From Chloroflexota bacterium (lineage in GTDB: Bacteria; Chloroflexota; Dehalococcoidia; Dehalococcoidales; RBG-16-60-22): DNA of 15,105 nt. A program made the translations under genes and the position numbers. The notes beneath the pieces were generated by a model. That model did not search any database. It was not told where the DNA came from and saw only the letters and a program-made list of their open reading frames with translations. Shown piece after piece: positions 13,871 through 15,105 of the stretch. How positions within the stretch are numbered: position 1 is the stretch's first letter; the number at the start of each line of letters is the position of its first letter. Location: NCBI GenBank assembly GCA_016190585.1, contig JACPQH010000012.1:1-15105 (forward strand). The letters are read 5' to 3'.

Positions 13871-13908
13871 CCCCGTATCAAGTACGGGGCAAACTCTTTG
13901 CGAAAGAG
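13871..13908 (+). other. Two tandem hairpins between the glutaredoxin and reductase genes
   Basis: CCCCGTA/TACGGGG (13871-13877, 13883-13889; loop TCAAG) is followed by CTCTTT/AAAGAG (13894-13899, 13903-13908; loop GCG), ending 16 bases before the reductase Shine-Dalgarno. There is no T-run, so readthrough is expected. They may set relative expression of the two genes or mark an mRNA processing site. Confidence 0.4.
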
Positions 13909-13936
13909 AGAGGTTCTTTGTCTTGGAGAGGTTGCC

Positions 13937-14851
13937 ATGTACGACCTGATGATAATCGGCGGGGGTCCGGCCGGGATTGCGGCCAGTGTTTACGATGCCC
14001 GTAAACGGCTTAATGCTGTGCTGATTAGAGGAGACATCGGCTGGCAGGTCAGCAAGACTCTGGACATCGAAAACTATCTGGGTTTTCAGCTTGTTGAAGG
14101 CCCCGAGCTTATCGATAAATTCCAGACCCAGATAAGCAAGTATCCCATCGAGCAGAAAATCGGGGAAAAGATAACCCGGCTGGATGAGATAGAGGGTGGA
14201 TTCGAGGCCACATCTGAAACGGGCGGAAAGTATCAGGCACGGGCCGTTATCTTCACCGCCGGCAAAAGCCCTCGCAAGCTGAACGTTCCGGGCGAAGCGG
14301 AGTACACCGGCAAGGGCGTGACCTACTGCGCTATCTGCGATGGTCCCCTCTTTGCCGGGCAGAAGGTGGCGGTGGTGGGAGGTGGCAACTCGGCTCTCGA
14401 GGCTGCCCTGGATATGGTGAAAATCGCCGAGTATGTCAACCTCGTCTCGCTCACCCAGTTGACCGGCGATGCCATTCTTATCGACAGGCTTAAGGACGCC
14501 AAAAACCTGACTATTTATCTGGAACACCGCGCTGAGGAAATCGAAGGGCAGGAATTTGTACAGCGGTTGTTTATCAGAGACCTGAAGACCGGTCAGAGTA
14601 AACAGCTCGATGTTGGCGGGGTTTTTGTCGAAATCGGTCTCGTCCCTAACTCTGATGCGGTGCGCCACCTCATCAAACTAAACGAACTGGGCGAGGTGCC
14701 CGTAGATTGCGCGACGCGGACTGAAGTGCCCGGCCTTTTTGCTGCCGGCGATGTGACCTCGGTGCCTGAAAAGCAGATTATCGTTGCCGCCGGCGAAGGC
14801 GCCAAGGCTGCCCTCCAGGCCCACCGCTATCTGCAACACCTGGCGAAGTAG
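13937..14851 (+). CDS. Thioredoxin-reductase-like flavoprotein (AhpF/Cp34 type)
   Basis: A 304-residue FAD-dependent disulfide reductase of TrxB length. It shows an FAD-binding GGGPAG (8-13), redox-active Cys131 and Cys134 in TYCAICDG, a second nucleotide-binding GGGNSA (148-153), and a C-terminal FAD motif GLFAAGDV (277-284). The NADPH-specific HRRxxxRA motif of TrxB is absent: the region reads VSLTQLTGD (170-178), as in AhpF, which points to NADH or another donor. It lacks the N-terminal thioredoxin-fold extension of full AhpF, so it needs a separate small redoxin, and the selenocysteine glutaredoxin just upstream fits. This mirrors the Cp34/Cp9 pair of Clostridium pasteurianum. The start at 13937 is chosen because GGAGAGG (13925-13931) lies six bases upstream; an upstream ATG at 13898 has no comparable site. 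Confidence 0.92.
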   Translation: MYDLMIIGGGPAGIAASVYDARKRLNAVLIRGDIGWQVSKTLDIENYLGFQLVEGPELIDKFQTQISKYPIEQKIGEKITRLDEIEGGFEATSETGGKYQARAVIFTAGKSPRKLNVPGEAEYTGKGVTYCAICDGPLFAGQKVAVVGGGNSALEAALDMVKIAEYVNLVSLTQLTGDAILIDRLKDAKNLTIYLEHRAEEIEGQEFVQRLFIRDLKTGQSKQLDVGGVFVEIGLVPNSDAVRHLIKLNELGEVPVDCATRTEVPGLFAAGDVTSVPEKQIIVAAGEGAKAALQAHRYLQHLAK

Positions 14852-14881
14852 GCTCAAGCTCGCGGTCGCAGGTTAGCGGTA

Positions 14882-14902
14882 GCACAGGCGTCTCGCCTGT
14901 GC
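14882..14902 (+). repeat. Perfect 9-bp hairpin, possibly a dispersed repeat
   Basis: GCACAGGCG (14882-14890) and CGCCTGTGC (14894-14902) form a perfect stem with loop TCT, 31 nt after the reductase stop. There is no following T-run. The compact, GC-rich, exact palindrome in a non-coding gap resembles REP-type elements, but only one copy is visible here. A Rho-assisted terminator is an alternative. Confidence 0.5.
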
Positions 14903-14962
14903 CTGAAGGCGGGGACGCTGCGATACACATCCTCAATATTCGACAAGATGGGCTGCTAAGTT

Positions 14963-15105
14963 ATGGTCAAAGAGACAAAGAAAGACGGACAAACCCTCTA
15001 CATCTGCGAAGAATGCGGTTACGCCTACCAGGAGAAGAGGTGGGCTGAAAACTGCGAGGCCTGGGACCAGGCGCACCCGGGGACCTGTAACGTGGAGATT
15101 ATCCA
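14963..15105 (+). CDS. Small Cys-rich protein, N-terminal part (runs off window edge)
   Basis: An open frame starting at ATG 14963 is still open at the last base (47 full codons). An in-frame TAA six bases upstream fixes the start at or after this ATG. The visible part has Cys15 and Cys18 in CEECG, then Cys31 and Cys42, a pattern suggesting a zinc-ribbon or rubredoxin-like knuckle. The segment is hydrophilic, with no signal peptide or membrane segment. No strong Shine-Dalgarno is seen. It may follow the redox pair upstream in the same unit. The family is not recognised. Confidence 0.7.
   Translation, partial: MVKETKKDGQTLYICEECGYAYQEKRWAENCEAWDQAHPGTCNVEII

Noticed and set aside
13898..13936. 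Upstream ATG for the flavoprotein adding 13 residues
   Set aside because: It would place extra residues before the FAD-binding strand that normally begins such enzymes and lacks a ribosome site, while ATG 13937 has GGAGAGG at good spacing.
1..15105. CRISPR array, insertion sequence or transposase gene
   Set aside because: No regularly spaced direct repeats, no transposase-like protein and no terminal inverted repeats were seen anywhere in the window.

Overview
The window most likely comes from an anaerobic, GC-rich bacterium of the Chloroflexota, probably class Dehalococcoidia. This is inferred from the 3' end of the 16S rRNA gene, whose last bases read as I remember them from Dehalococcoides, and from the fact that the 16S gene is cut off from 23S. 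It is followed directly by an intrinsic terminator, a separately promoted tRNA-Ile(GAT) and then protein genes on the opposite strand. No alignment was run, so the class-level placement is tentative.

Layout. (1) 1-525: 16S rRNA 3' end, terminator, promoter and tRNA-Ile. (2) 526-4599, minus strand: a secreted protein of unknown function; a ten-heme OmcA/MtrC-type cytochrome with a collagen-like N-terminal segment; and, just upstream of the cytochrome, a LuxR-type regulator whose receiver has Ser where the phosphorylated Asp should be. (3) 4600-4862: divergent control region with a good sigma70-type promoter for the plus-strand genes. (4) 4863-9140, plus strand: a NarX-like histidine kinase whose extracytoplasmic sensor carries a CxxCH heme-binding motif, its NarL-type regulator, a receiver anchored by C-terminal membrane segments, and a stand-alone cNMP-binding-fold protein. 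(5) 9163-12609: a Tat-exported four-cluster Fe-S protein, an NrfD/ActC-like membrane protein, and a membrane-anchored monoheme cytochrome c with an Ig-like insert. (6) 12640-13499: a hairpin, a promoter and an alpha/beta-hydrolase-fold protein with Leu at the nucleophile position. (7) 13546-14851: a glutaredoxin-like gene with an in-frame TGA exactly where the first active-site Cys should be, followed by an AhpF-type flavoprotein reductase. (8) 14882-15105: a perfect hairpin and the start of a small Cys-rich protein running off the edge.

How the genes may work together. The NrfD / Fe-S / cytochrome c trio looks like a quinone-linked electron-transfer module of the Act/Qrc/Dsr type without a molybdopterin subunit. 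The decaheme cytochrome on the other strand is a plausible outlet to an extracellular or surface acceptor. The heme-bearing kinase and the regulators between the two blocks suggest redox control of both. This circuit is an inference from gene order.

The best-supported unusual item is the probable selenoprotein glutaredoxin (13606-13845). Its UPWC active site, the reading frame conserved on both sides of the TGA, and a SECIS-like hairpin starting 17 nt after the TGA all agree. It sits with a likely reductase partner, resembling the Cp9/Cp34 glutaredoxin-like/AhpF-like pair of Clostridium pasteurianum.
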